DNA of 64,000 bases from Dipetalonema caudispina (taxonomy: Eukaryota; Nematoda; Chromadorea; Rhabditida; Onchocercidae), in assembly GCA_013365325.1 (NCBI GenBank), contig JABVXV010000084.1:62001-126000 (forward strand). Direction: 5' to 3'. The position numbers and the translations under genes were made by a program. Below, piece after piece: positions 35,875 to 48,800 of the stretch (the first letter of the stretch is position 1; every line of letters begins with the position of its first letter). The notes below the pieces were generated by a model. That model ran no database searches, had not been told where the DNA came from, and saw nothing but the letters and a program-made list of their open reading frames with translations.

Positions 35875-38446
35875 ATGACAACAACAAATGGCGTACATCA
35901 TCAGCAGCGACAAGTTACTGATGGTGAATTGTTCATACGGAAAATAATGGAAGATGATAAAACACATTTCGTCCAAGCCGAGCGATCCACTTCACAGGTT
36001 TTTCGCATCATTATCACTTTATTCTTTTCTTATATCCTTATTGTTTAGTGGCATCGTTTATCGTTGATTAAGATTAAGGATGTAAGGGAGCATTTTTTAT
36101 TTTCTTTTTGAAGTCCTTTTTTAGGTAACAGAAGAATAACTAGTAAAATATTTATATTATTGAAATCTGTATCAATCCCGCTTTGTATTATGGTGCTGCT
36201 TTTGAAAATCACTCCTCTTGAACACATGTTTTCCTTTTTAGGAGCAAGGAAATGATGAACTACAATTTGGAAAAGAGGGTGGTATATATGATATAGATCA
36301 GGAAATTGCTTCATTCTGGCCTCGTATTCGCGCAAAAATCGAAGCAATTGATCCAGTCAGTTCATTTTTGACATTTAAGTTAACTCTTATGTTTTTTCCG
36401 AAATCTTTTATAGTTTACTTTACAATTCTTAGAAATCTGCTCCATGAAGTTTAAGTAAAATAATGTTGAAATTTAAAGATACTTTTCCAAAAAACTTGTA
36501 GAGGAAATGCGATATCCTGATAGTTGGCTGTCTTTGGTTGTTTGACTTTTAAAATAGCTTCAAAACTGAACTCGAACGTCTTCCAAGATTTAATACATCG
36601 CATTGTCAATTGCAATGTTTTTTGCAGAAAACATTGCGTGAAGCAAGTCGGCATCAGGAATTGCAATTACCCTTGGCTAGAATAAAGAAAATCATGAAGC
36701 TGGATGATGATGTCAAGCGAATGGCAAGTTTGATTATCTCCTTCCAACTTTCCTGACTTTTCTAGCAGTGAACTAAAACTTCACCTTTCATAAATGTTTC
36801 CCATGAGTTCATCTTTTATCTTAAGATATTGCTTATCAGTGAAAAAAAAGGAAAGGAGACAAGCTCTTTTCGGTAATTTTATGATTTGCCAACATTTTGT
36901 CGTTTTTTATCATATCATGCGCAAAACCATGAAATTCCAGTGCTAGAGTTTCAAGTGCAGTGGTAATCAATGATTAACTCATTGATTGGCTCATTTTTAT
37001 CGTATTTCTTCAGATGATTGGCTCAGAAACGCCCATTCTACTTGCAAAAGCATCAGAAATCTTTGTTGAAGAATTAACGTTAAGTGCTTGGAAACATACA
37101 GAAGATAATAAGCGGAAAACACTGCAAAAGTCGGATATTTCTCAAGCTGTAGCCAGGTAATACCTCTTTCCTGTTTCTTTAGTATAATTTTTCTTTCTTT
37201 AACAACTTTTTTCTCTTATTTACATTATTGTACAATGGGAATTTTCAAGAGTACTTAGTTTTAGAATTTAGTTTTGATTTTTTTCATGTTTGTTGAGATA
37301 ATATTTTTCCTTTTCCTGCAGGAACGACATGTTTGATTTTTTGATTGACATTGTACCACGAGAAGATCCAAGGTGGCCGTCGCAGACTAACAGTCGTGTA
37401 GGTTACTTTTTCTTTGTTCCCTGCAGTTTATGGTCGCTGATTTACCGAATCATGCCTATGTGTCGTTCAGTTGATATCGTATAGCTCCACTTCTGATTTT
37501 TCAATAATTTTAGTGTAATTATCATTTGTGGATTACTTTACTCTAGTTGATCTTGAGGTAGATGCAGTTCCTAATTTTTTCAGTCTTGATTTGCATGTTA
37601 TCGTGAAATAGAGTTTAAGGAAAAACAACAAAGTAGTTCCAAATAAGGCTTGCAACTTTAATACATGGATCAGTTTATTTGTGTTGGCTACCTCATTAAC
37701 AAACTACAGATAGTGCGTCGCATTAGACGAAAGGAATTTAACAGCAGTCTGTGATAGCCTAGCTTACTTGTAGCGTCGGTCTTTAATTGCAGATCGGGTC
37801 TTGGTTTCTAAAAGGTTCCTAAGAGTTTCGAATCGAACGAGACTTTCATTGCGGATAAGATTTGCAGATAATGGATGTCTTTGAGATTCGGATTTGTAAT
37901 TGTCGATTTTTTTGGCTTATGGAGATTGAAAGTAAAGCATATCTTTTCTCTCACAATAATGCATTTCATGTTACAGCAAGAGCAATCTGAAGAGCTACAA
38001 GCAGTTGTGGCAAATGCCAGCAGTATGGTAACTACGAATGGAAATGTTCAATATGTTTTACAGGTATTTGGAAAGTGTTTTTCTTTTCTCGTCCTGTTTG
38101 ACTTTATTCTAACCTTTTGTAGCAGCAGTCCTGATATAATTGAGTGGAAATCATGTTTTAGATTTATGAGAAAATTTTGAGAACCTGAATTGGTCCAAAT
38201 TCTTACTTAATTGTTTACTGCGCCTTCATGCCTTTATTATTTCATTGAAATAAGTTGACAATTTCTATTTAGGTTGGATCCTCAGATGGAGCACTGGCAA
38301 CGGGCTCAGTTGTACAAGCTACTCAAATTGGACAGCCAATACAGCTACCTATCGGTACGGGTAACCAACCAATCCAACTGATAGCACTGAATTTGCCGGA
38401 AGGCAACATACAACAATTCCAGGTCCAACTTCCTCCATCATCGTAA
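35875..38446 (+). CDS. NFYC: Nuclear transcription factor Y subunit gamma
   Basis: NF-YC, the histone-fold subunit that pairs with NF-YB and, with NF-YA, binds CCAAT boxes in the nucleus. Exons: 35875-35997, 36242-36355, 36628-36723, 37014-37156, 37322-37397, 37977-38063, 38273-38446; 813 nt, 270 aa. The histone fold covers about 93-175: LPLARIKKIMKLDDDVK, then ETPILLAKASEIFVEELTL, AWKHTEDNKRKTLQKSDIS and DMFDFLIDIVPRED. These blocks are near-identical to animal NF-YC. The C-terminus (185-270) is Gln/Val/Ile/Thr-rich, like the NF-YC activation region, but much shorter than in vertebrates (about 335-460 aa overall). The N-terminal 79 residues are not conserved; they include FWPRIRAKIEAID, which may be the short conserved helix before the fold. 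Intron 36724-37013 starts with GC rather than GT. The ATG follows a leader of only 33 bases. Confidence 0.95.
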
Positions 38447-39884
38447 TCGTTTTTACTGAAAACATAAATATATTTCTGTTTTGTATATATTCATAGATTT
38501 TCATTGGTTGATAGATTCAACTTTACATCCTTTATTGCTGGTAGCTGCTTTATTAACCGGCTTTCTTCGTGTCATGTCTAACATGATGAATCAAACTCCA
38601 TCATTTCCTTGTTCCGTAACTGGGACTTACTGGTTGTCACTGTTTGGCCTTATAGCTTTACACTTTGAATTGAGGCAGTTTCGAATTGTGTTAGATGCAT
38701 TTGCTGTAGATGCTATAGATGCATTTTTGTTAGAATTAGCTGATTTTACATTTAATGAAGAAAACGTAGCAGCGTGCGTAAAGATAGCGTGGAGAAATGG
38801 AGAGGATTAAATCTTTTTATGTGTCATATATTTTGTTGTAGTTTGTCATGGGCAAGTTGTCCACTGTGATCTCATTTTATTCATGTATTCATCTTGGTTC
38901 CAAACCACTCTGTGTATATATTATTATTATTATCAACTGATTGAGGTGAAACTGTTATAAACAAGAAGAATCGTGATGATTAAAATTTATCCGGGGAAAT
39001 AACATTGTTCATCAGGACATTAACTTCCTTTCATTCTTCCTTTTCTTCATCCCATTAGTACAGTTTTTTATTGTACATTATCCTTCGCCATTTAGTGACA
39101 TCGAGAAGCAATAAATGCTTGGAAGTATTATTAGAATTCATAACTAACATTCAACTTATTCTGTTCAGCTAGAATGTTATCTTACACTGCGTACGTTTCC
39201 ATATGTTTACAAAGTCACGTGAAGACTATCCTCACACCATTATTAATCAGGAATTTGTTTACAGTATCTTTTACACGAAGTATCTCATCATAAGAAAGAA
39301 CGAGGAGAAAGCAAGGAAGCTGAATTAAGCAAAGTAGGGCAAACATAAAAGAATACTTGAAATTGTGCAAAGCATTGACCTGCAATAACTGTTTACGTAT
39401 TATAGACCGGTAAACCACATGGAATGAATAGACTGTTGCTTTTTCAGTAATTCTCTTTTTCCTATCACTCTTGGATGTTACTTAAATTCTCGAGGAATTT
39501 TGATAAATTCAATTATCCTACATGCATTCATCAAATTGCAATCAGGTTAGAATTTGTTTAATTAAGATAATGAATACATGACTTTTATTCGACAATGACT
39601 TGCCGGAGAAGTGCTTTTAAAGTTTATGCACTAGTTGATTCCGCGGCAGAACTATAACTTAGTTTTAAATAATGAGCATAAAGTGATGACACGTCACGAA
39701 TGTAGACAGCATTCACAGAGCAAAATGGATCGAGAGTGACTGTCTAAATGACTACATGTCTTGACAACAAAAACAATAGAATAATATCACTATGAATACA
39801 TAGAGTTGATAGAATACAGGATAACGTAATTACAGCACCACGCCAAAATGATCTTGGGTGATTCATTAGCTGACACTTTTATTA
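38447..39884. other. Convergent intergenic region, NF-YC / RhoGEF
   Basis: About 1.4 kb. An AATAAA hexamer at about 39110-39115 on + and a TTTATT (AATAAA on -) at 39878-39883, directly after the RhoGEF stop, are the only 3'-end signals noted. The region also contains the unassigned open frame 38481-38810. Confidence 0.5.
38481..38810 (+). CDS. Unassigned open frame downstream of NF-YC
   Basis: 109 codons open in sequence where open frames are normally short, starting 34 bases after the NF-YC stop. The first ATG in frame is near 38571 and would give about 80 aa with one hydrophobic stretch (GTYWLSLFGLIAL) and the near-repeat VLDAFAVDAIDAFLLE. I do not recognise a family. TATTCATAG at 38487-38496 looks like a splice acceptor, so it could be an alternative last exon of NF-YC, a small separate gene, or chance within a 3' UTR. 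I consider chance or UTR the most likely. Confidence 0.25.
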   Translation: MYIFIDFHWLIDSTLHPLLLVAALLTGFLRVMSNMMNQTPSFPCSVTGTYWLSLFGLIALHFELRQFRIVLDAFAVDAIDAFLLELADFTFNEENVAACVKIAWRNGED

Positions 39885-42800
39885 TTATTGATTCACGCCT
39901 GGCGGTGGTGGAGCTCGAAAACGTGGAAGTGTGCTTTCTGCATATTTCACAGTTGGACTGGATTCGTGCATACCTTCCCATTCGTCACCTTCTTCCACCC
40001 GACCGAGATCACCACCAATCTCACATGTACCTCTTCCTGCTAAAACCCAATTTTTCCAGATACAAAACTATAACGAAACTTAACTACTGTGATTGCTTCA
40101 TGTAAAAGAAATAAAAAAGTCTGTTTTTTCAATTTCTTTTCTGTGCACAAATGGAACTGCGAATGCCATGGAATCTAACCATGGAAAAAATCTAAGCCTC
40201 ATCAGATCGTGAAAATTAAAGGGACAGTGAAGCGATCTACAGGTATGATAATTCACAACCTACTTTTAGTCTACTTCCGTTCAATACAAATGATATAAAA
40301 TGAATGTCACCTTGTACTCGTCCCAAATTATTCGAGCTTGAGCATGATGAAGCTGTTAATGATATCAGTGAGCATGGTCGTCGAGTGCCTTCCACAAAAC
40401 CAAAGTCACGCAGTCCACTAAGCTGTAATAGAAAAACAAAAAAGTGATAAAATAAGATCCTGTTCAAAATATCCTGGACGCTGTAAAGGACATTAAATTT
40501 GCATAATTCAATAGGCTATAACATATCTCAATTTGTTCAGGAAAAACGACTAAAAGCATCACTAATTCTAAATAAAATATTCTGCAACAGAGACAATATT
40601 TCGACTTCCAATGAATGTGGAAAATTGTTTTACAAAATCAGTTACTCTGATTTTTTGAGTACCATGAGACTTTTGGATCAACTGGCCATTCTATGTTGAT
40701 CAAAAATCATTCCCTACCACTGAACCTGCCACAATATATATTACCAACCGTAGCACGTGGTCCTAAATGAATATACGAGGAATGTAGCTCAATGCCCATA
40801 TTTGCCTTTTCGCGGATATTCTTTTCACGACTTCGAATGGCTTGGTCCCAAAGGATATTACGGATATCTTCAACCCAAGCATCACGAATGCTTGCTGTTT
40901 GTGACTGGAATAAGCGAGATCAAGCATTTTGTATTATTTCAAAGAAAATATTTGCAAAAAACTAAGAGTTTCTGTGATAAAGTAATCCAACATTATGAAA
41001 AAAGACCTACAAGGAACAAGTTCGAAAAATAAATAAATTGATAAGGTTTTACCTCCATTACATATGTAAACGAGTTTTTCTGCTTCCGAAACCATAATTC
41101 AAATTTAACTTTCGAATCTTTCACCATTTCTGTTAAGCCGCAATCAGTCATCTGAAATAAAGTAATTTTATTTCATCAAATTCACTACAGACAGAAAACT
41201 GAAATTGATTTCCAATCGCTCTCTCACTACAGTTTGAGAAAACACCAGATGATATTAATGAAAGCTACATAAAAGCTCAGCCATTCAATAAATTTATCAT
41301 TTAAATATTGAAAAGAAGGCCAAAGAATGACGGAGATTCTTAATCAACTCCACTGGTTTGGTTGTTAGGTATATATCGACCGCGAACATCATTCGAATCC
41401 AATTCGTTTTTATTAACATTTTTTATTAATATTAGTTACAGATCAGAAATTCGTTAATTTGTATGATTTTAAATTATGATTTTAATTGGTTTTAATTACA
41501 AACATTTAACCTTATTATTCCTTGATTCAAATATTAAAATATTATGAATTTCAAAAAAATGAACTGCAGAATCAAATCGAAATCTTAAAATCATGAGCCA
41601 GAGCATTATCAATTCATTAATAACAAAAAACTAAACACATTGAAAAAGCAGAATACCTGTATACTGCTTTTATATTTCAGCTCATCAAATGTACTTCCTC
41701 TCCATGATCGTGATAATTTCGGCTTTGTAAGGACAACACAATTCTCGAACAAGAATACATTTCGTACGCGTTTCTTAGATTGTAAGCCACGTTTTTCAGT
41801 GACATACATCGTGTCATGTCGCAACAAACTTCCTTGCTCCTTGAGATTCAGATCACAACTACTTATTCGCTCCATTGCTAACAAATCACTACCACGACGA
41901 ATCTGCTGACCAACTATCATAGCCACTTTTTCCAACACCTCCAAAACTTCCTGGAAACAAATTCGACAATAAGAATGTTAACTAGAATGTGAAATTAAAT
42001 TTAAACTTTGAATATTTGTGTAATAAAAATTATGAACAATGAGGTGCAGAAATGAAAGATGAACGAAAAGAGTTTTACTTTGTAACTACAATGAAAATTT
42101 TCACGGGAAATATATATAGATAAGGTATGTCAAGAAGATAGTGATGGCCAACCACTTTATTTGGCGGTGCAGCATTGAGAAGTTGTTGAAGTGCAAGCGC
42201 ATATTTACCTATCCTTTCAATTGGTTTAATCAATAAATGTGATAAGTCGGCCATGCTCTACAAAATATGAAACTTTGAAATAAAAATAAGAATAAACATT
42301 TAAAGACGAATACTTCGAGGAATAAAAAAATTGCATATCTTCTAAACCCAATTAAAAAATCAGATACAGATTCAAAAACTGACGAAACATTTACTAAGCC
42401 AAAAACAAAAAGAATCATCCTACCAACCTGCACAGAACTAAAAAACTTATGGCCAGCTTCACGCATTAATTGATCAGATTTGGGTTTATTTTTTGCGTAC
42501 AATGCATACAATTCAAAATAGCTCAGATTGTCGAGAAACAATCGTCCAGTTGTCATTGAAACTGATTCGTCAGCACAGCGAAACCTATAAGCAAAGGATA
42601 CTTGAATATTTCCTAAAATTCCATAATATCATCACATCATTAATAACATACCAAAATTTATGCAACACTTTCATGGGTTAGAATAATTTACCTTAACCGT
42701 GAAATGAGCTGAGGCAAAAACGAGTGAGCATGGAATTGGAAAAGCTTCTCGATATTTCCAAAAATGCACGACTTCTTGCCACGAAGCGCACTCGGAATGT

Positions 42801-45800
42801 CAACTCGAGCCATTTCCGGCATGAAATCCTGGAACACATACAGAAACAGTTCATACTATAATCCTGATAACTTTTCAAAATGATCCATATACAACAACAA
42901 TAAAGCATTGCACAACCATTCATCAGCGAGTTCATAATTGACATAATATTAACATTGACAAAAAGTTAAGTTAACAACTTTGAAATTTCTCAATGTTTGA
43001 TTGATACAGAAAACCACAATCCACTTGAAAAAGCTATCTAAAACGTCGCTAACAAGGTAGGATATTTTGTCTGCGTAAATCAGGAAAGGATAAAGCGTGA
43101 AAAGGTACCTGAACCACAAGTCTTAGTGCACTGACATAATCGATTTCGGAATCAAGCAAGTCCCGTACAACAGTACACTCAATTCTGAAATTCGCATCAC
43201 TTGTTTTCGCTGGGCTTAACCAATCTCGAATCATATCTATCTGCTCGGATCGCATTGAAAAATCCAGAGCTGAGAATGCTAGAAGAACGAAAAATTCAAA
43301 TATATCACGGAACATTCACCATTTATTCAGAAAAGTCCTGAACGATCGAATACTTATTATAATTGCTGAAATGTGTCGATAATGCAATAAGAGATTTAAT
43401 GAACCATAGCAATAACTAAATAATTAAATTGATTATTGCCCTCGAATGAGCAAAGCAAATCAAGAATAAGAGTACAAAACCTGATGCGATAGCCGGTTGA
43501 GGTGATTCGCTTATGCTGCAACAGTCATCATCCAGAAACTGGAAAGCACTTAGAGCTGAGCGACAATCCTACAAAATAAATTCACATAATAATAAAAATC
43601 TCAAAATTAGAAGTTTTTCTGAAATTCAGCATTACCTCTTCCAAAAAGTCACTACTGGAAGTTCTCATCAATGGACGCCGTGATTTCTGGGATACGACAA
43701 ATCGTGCTGATCCGGGTCGGGCAGCTCCGTTTATCAGAAATGGATTTGGGAGACGCAAAGGAACAGTACTAACGGAACGACGCTGATCCAGCCTTTTGTG
43801 CAAGGTGTTTGTCGACATTGATGTAATCACCTAAAACAGTACTGAGGTAAAATTAATATTAAAAGTAAGTAAAACCGTTGCTGGTACAGAATAACTCATC
43901 AAACAGTTCATAAATATGACAAGTAATATGCTCTATACACAATCTTTTGAAAGGCAGGTCAATTGGGCTTCAATAGTAAAAGTAGTAAAAAGACCATGAA
44001 AAACATATGAAGTGTACTTTATTAGTCATATTAAGAGTGACGGGTGCAGCTCCGATTGCAGATTCTTCGATGATTTCTAATGGTCCAGTATGTACCGATG
44101 GTGCCCATGAATTACGACGCCACCGAACTTCTTCTAGTTCCGTTAGTCCCTGAAATAGGAGAGCAAATATTAAAAAAAAAAATCTGTTTTTCAAATTAGA
44201 TGCTTAAAGAGACAAATAACTAAAAATAAATGCAGCTACATCTACTTCCACATCAAAAAATAAGGTTATTTTTGATCAAATATTAAACACAACTTTTAAT
44301 CTTTTCACCGACGCTCAATTAATGCCGCAAACAAGCAAAATTACTAAAAAATAAAGGTGAACAATAAAGAAATAACGTGAATGACTAGACTAACAAATAG
44401 TCGAAGTGAAATATGAGAAAATATATGCAAAACAAAAAAAAGATGAGACGTAAAACAATAACCAGCTGCTGATGTTCAGCGGAAGTAGTTGCTTTTGAAA
44501 TTGGAATTTCATACTGTGTTGGTGCTGGGCTTGTCTGCTGCCGAGAATTTTCAGTTGAATCCAAATCATTGCGTAAATCAACAGTAAAACTTTCCTCCAT
44601 ATCCGAATATACCTCCATCGGAGTATCAGATACTGAATCCGATAAATCAGAGCAACGACTTTTTGGTAATGATAAATCAATGATGGAACAATCAGCTTCT
44701 CCACTAAAGCATGAATCAACAGCTCCGACTTCCTGACTCGCAGTACCATCAGCACTTTCCTGACTTGAGCTAGCGCTCATCTGGCAACGTAAATCGGAAA
44801 TCTTGATTGTAGGATCCAAAGTCATAATGGCTTTTTCGCAATCGGAAAGTAATTTTTCTATTTCCTGTCGGACCTAGTAATGAAATCAATGTTTATTTAC
44901 AAAAAAAAAAAAAATTAATAATAGTGATTGAGGATGAATTTCACCAGATGCTTGTTGGATGGTCCCTGCTAACTACGAAATATGAGTTCTCGAACAAATT
45001 TAAGCATCAAATATTACATCTCTAATCCTGCTGCATCACGAGAAATAAGAAACAATATAAAACTTTAGCAACAAAAACATAACTTTCTTTGAAAGTGAAA
45101 AACTAAATAGACGACCTAGGATTAAAACTCACTGTGCAGTCAGTCGAACTAATAGCCATATATTCGTGAAGACGAGCAATAGCAGTGGATGGGTATTTCA
45201 AAATTAATATTTCCTTCTCCTTTTCATCATCACATCTTTTAGCGTGAAGTAAAGCCCAATTATACACCTAAATTTATGAGTAATAGCATCTTAGTATTAA
45301 TAAACCTTAATGCTCCATAATTTTAAGAATAAATTAACTGAAATTTAAAGGACGGAATATCCGAACTCCAATTAAAACTTCAAAAGACTAGACCCAAACA
45401 AAAATTATATAACATTCCTAAAAATAATGGATGAAATAATAAAACTGAAATTAAAAACCTGATCAATGTGAATACGAGAATCAAGTGCAGCTTGAACAGC
45501 AGGCCGCACTTCCATAATCCGCTGTTTGCAAGATGTTAGGAAGGAGTTGAACGAATCGAACGTATCAGTGATTCTTTTCCGGTCTGCATTTCCAAAAGAG
45601 CCTTCTTCTGGCAAATGTATTACTTTCTTTAAACGGCTATCAGCTTCATCTAAGTATCTTGTTAATTCTGTGGTTTTAGTATCCACTTGCTTGATCTAAA
45701 ACAAAAAAAGTATAAACAAAAATCACAAAAATCGATTTTAAATTTAATGACAAATAACTGAGTTTTTCTTAGAAAAAAGAATTAAAAAAAGGACGAAGAA

Positions 45801-48800
45801 ACAACTAATAAATACATCACTGAAACTATATTTAAATTTGATAAAAAGTAACCTGAGATGTCAGTCTTACAACACTGAATATCTTGATTATTTTCAGCTG
45901 CTCCAAATCATTTATTTCATTATTGATAAGTTCCGTCACCTACAGAGAAATCATTTAAAAAAGGAGAAAAAAGTTAAAATCGAAACTTATAAAATTCTGG
46001 AACAAAGTGAAATCCAAAAAAGAGCATTTGGCCATATCGTACTACACTTGATTGGAAAACCAAACCTCTAGAACGTATTTCAAAAATTCCACCGCTTCCA
46101 CTGAACACTGAAGGGCATACAGTCGTCTCGATATGCTTGAATTACTTCTCTGCATTACCACTTTAACTTCTTCGAAGCCTGACACTGCACGGTTTACTGA
46201 ATCGCTGCAAGAAAAAAGAAAAAAAAAATGTACAGTAAAAGCGAACATTAGAATTTACATGAATATATAATTCTATAATCAAGAATTTTGGGAAAAGAGA
46301 TACACTTTATTGGTATTAAAATTCTAGTTCAGATTCTATAAATAAGGATCAAAACTGTTCATCAAAACATCGAATGGACCTCAGTGATTAGGTAAAAAAT
46401 GAAGTACATGCTGTTAGTTACGAATTCGAAATAATTTCGGATAAATTCAAGTATAGTGACGCATTTGATTTAGAGACTGTCCGATCCCCTCCCCTCTTGT
46501 GAGAGGAAAGTTACGAAAAATGAAACATCATTTAATTGAAAGTTCCAAAGTTAACTGCAACAATGTGCAGAAAGTCATGGCAAATAGATCAAATACTTTA
46601 AACAGACAAAATGCATAAACGTTAAATAAGCTAAAAGCACTACTCAGACCGCTTGATGATCACTATTATGCCATTACAGTTGTTTAATGAGTAACTTGCA
46701 AATACTAAGTCACGGCTTTCACGCGGGTACTCGGCAAAACTGTTCTGATAAAAGTCATCAGATTAATAAACGGTATTCACAATGAAAAAAAGCATAAAAA
46801 CTTTTAATATAAGATTCATTAAATAAACATTGCTATCTATAAGAAAAGTAGGTTATTTCGTATGATAAACACAGAAAGAAAGGAGGATTGTGCAAATCTG
46901 TGGATATCTATAAAGATTGAGCATGTGGATTTTTGAATCAGAATTCCAAATCACGTAAACAGCTAAATAAAAATTCAAACTGTTGATAGCTTTAGGATAA
47001 GAAAGAGACCGAATCAATGAAAAATAAAAAAGAAACAATGAAAACTAACACTCCGAAACAGAAGAGATTACGGCTCGAAAGCAAAATAGGTTGCAAGATA
47101 GTACACATGACCAACGCTCAAATGTTATAACCGGAGATGTATTTGCAACAAAAATCTCCAATATTTTCATAAGAATAAAAAAAGCTGAGAGTTTTCGAAA
47201 CGGTGAAACAAAACTTACGCGAAGAGGTAAGAATCAAGATGGTGAAGATCGTAGTATTGTGTTTTCAGCTCTTCGCATAGTGCTTCTCCGCAATGCAACA
47301 AAAATACCACATCTGGTTCATCTTTCACGGCATTCCATCGACTGTTTAATCTGCAAAGTAAGGTGTAAAAGCACAGGATTTGCACAGCAAACAAACAGAT
47401 TAGTTTTTTCAATCAAAAAAGAGCCTCAGTTCAATATGAAAGCACAATACGGTTGTTTGGTTAAAGTAACAGTTCTAGCAAACACTGCAGCAATAATAAT
47501 GTCTATTATCGACGGCTACATCAACGAAGTCTTTCTACATGTTCCACTTTTTCGATGTAGAAGCGCTATCCAATGTTCTACCTCCATTTTTCCTAAGAAG
47601 CTCACCCATGACTGTAGGTTAAAAAAAAAGATAAAGAGAACACCATAAAGAGAATATTAGAATACAATATGAACATGAAAGACGCATTCAAACACTTGAA
47701 TAAGAGAAGTGTATAAGCTATTTAGGTTAACTCAAAATTCTTTTATGAATTTCTTTCAATTTTCTGCTGTTAAACAAAAAAAAAAAAGCAAAGATGATTT
47801 TCCATTACGATTCATAAAATATTAATATAAAGAAGTTTTGGTTTATCGGAAAAAATATAAGAAATTAGCATTTTCTAAACTGAGCTAGCTTCTTAAAAAC
47901 ATCGAAATCAGTACGCTAAAAACCCGTAATCTCAACAAAACGGCGATTTGCGGATGAAAAAAAAAAAAGAAGAAAAACATACTCTTCAGACTGTCTCTGC
48001 AATAAATCAGAACTGACGGTTGTGAGATCTTGCGGCACTTCAAACTGCTTTAGATATTCATGCAAGCTCATATAAAGTTTTGCTGTTTTGTGCGTCTTTT
48101 TCAGCAAATCTTCCACACACTACAATAGAACTCACTGTTGAATCGACATGTGAGCGAATAAGTTACAACTTTAAGTACTATCTTCAGATACAAAAGACAT
48201 ATTTAGTTCATATACATAGGAAAAATGACCAACTTCTACCGAACTACAATAAAGGTACCACAAATAATTTTTTGTGCTGTTATCAAACTTTTGAACATAA
48301 TATTACAAAATATGGAGAACGACTGCTGATGACGATAGAGAGAAGATAAGAAAAAGTAAACGAAAGTTTCACTACAGACTGAATTATCTTACTTTTAATT
48401 TTCGACCAGCGACACTTGAATGGTCGATGGCTTAAACGAAATAATGGCTAGTACTACGCACCACTTCTATAAGATATATGCTCGGCATATTAGCATGCTA
48501 GCAATAGCCATGATGAGTAACTCGATGGAAACACTTCCTATTACTTTTTTCTCAAGATTTTATATTCTGCCCCATGAAAACTACAAACAACGAAAACTAA
48601 CGAATCGCATGCGGAGAAAATGCCGAGTAATCTCTGGGTCAATTAAACCATTTAAATATGTCGAAAAACTGCCCGCTTCAATATATTTCGTAATACCCTC
48701 AATATCGACCACGATATTCTGGAATTTAAATTTGATACCTGATTTCTTATAACGATTTATACTCTTTAGAGAATAGATACTACGACCACTTCAACAGAGA

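Noticed and set aside
39848..40105. 85-codon open frame on the + strand
   Set aside because: Antisense shadow of the last RhoGEF exon (39885-40036).
44390..44755. Second open frame in the RhoGEF linker exon
   Set aside because: Alternative frame of the same DNA; only the other frame matches the splice phases of both neighbours.
47562..47612. Possible extra RhoGEF exon on the - strand after a good CCTACAG acceptor
   Set aside because: The flanking exons both need phase 2, and in that phase this segment meets a stop after two codons; the flanking exons join correctly without it.
47091..47648. 185-codon open frame on the + strand
   Set aside because: It runs antisense across a secure RhoGEF exon (47219-47350) and its introns; no domain is recognisable, so it is probably chance.
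48420..48752. 110-codon open frame on the + strand
   Set aside because: Antisense to the RhoGEF exon at 48602-48718, which continues the CRAL-TRIO-like region; no independent support.
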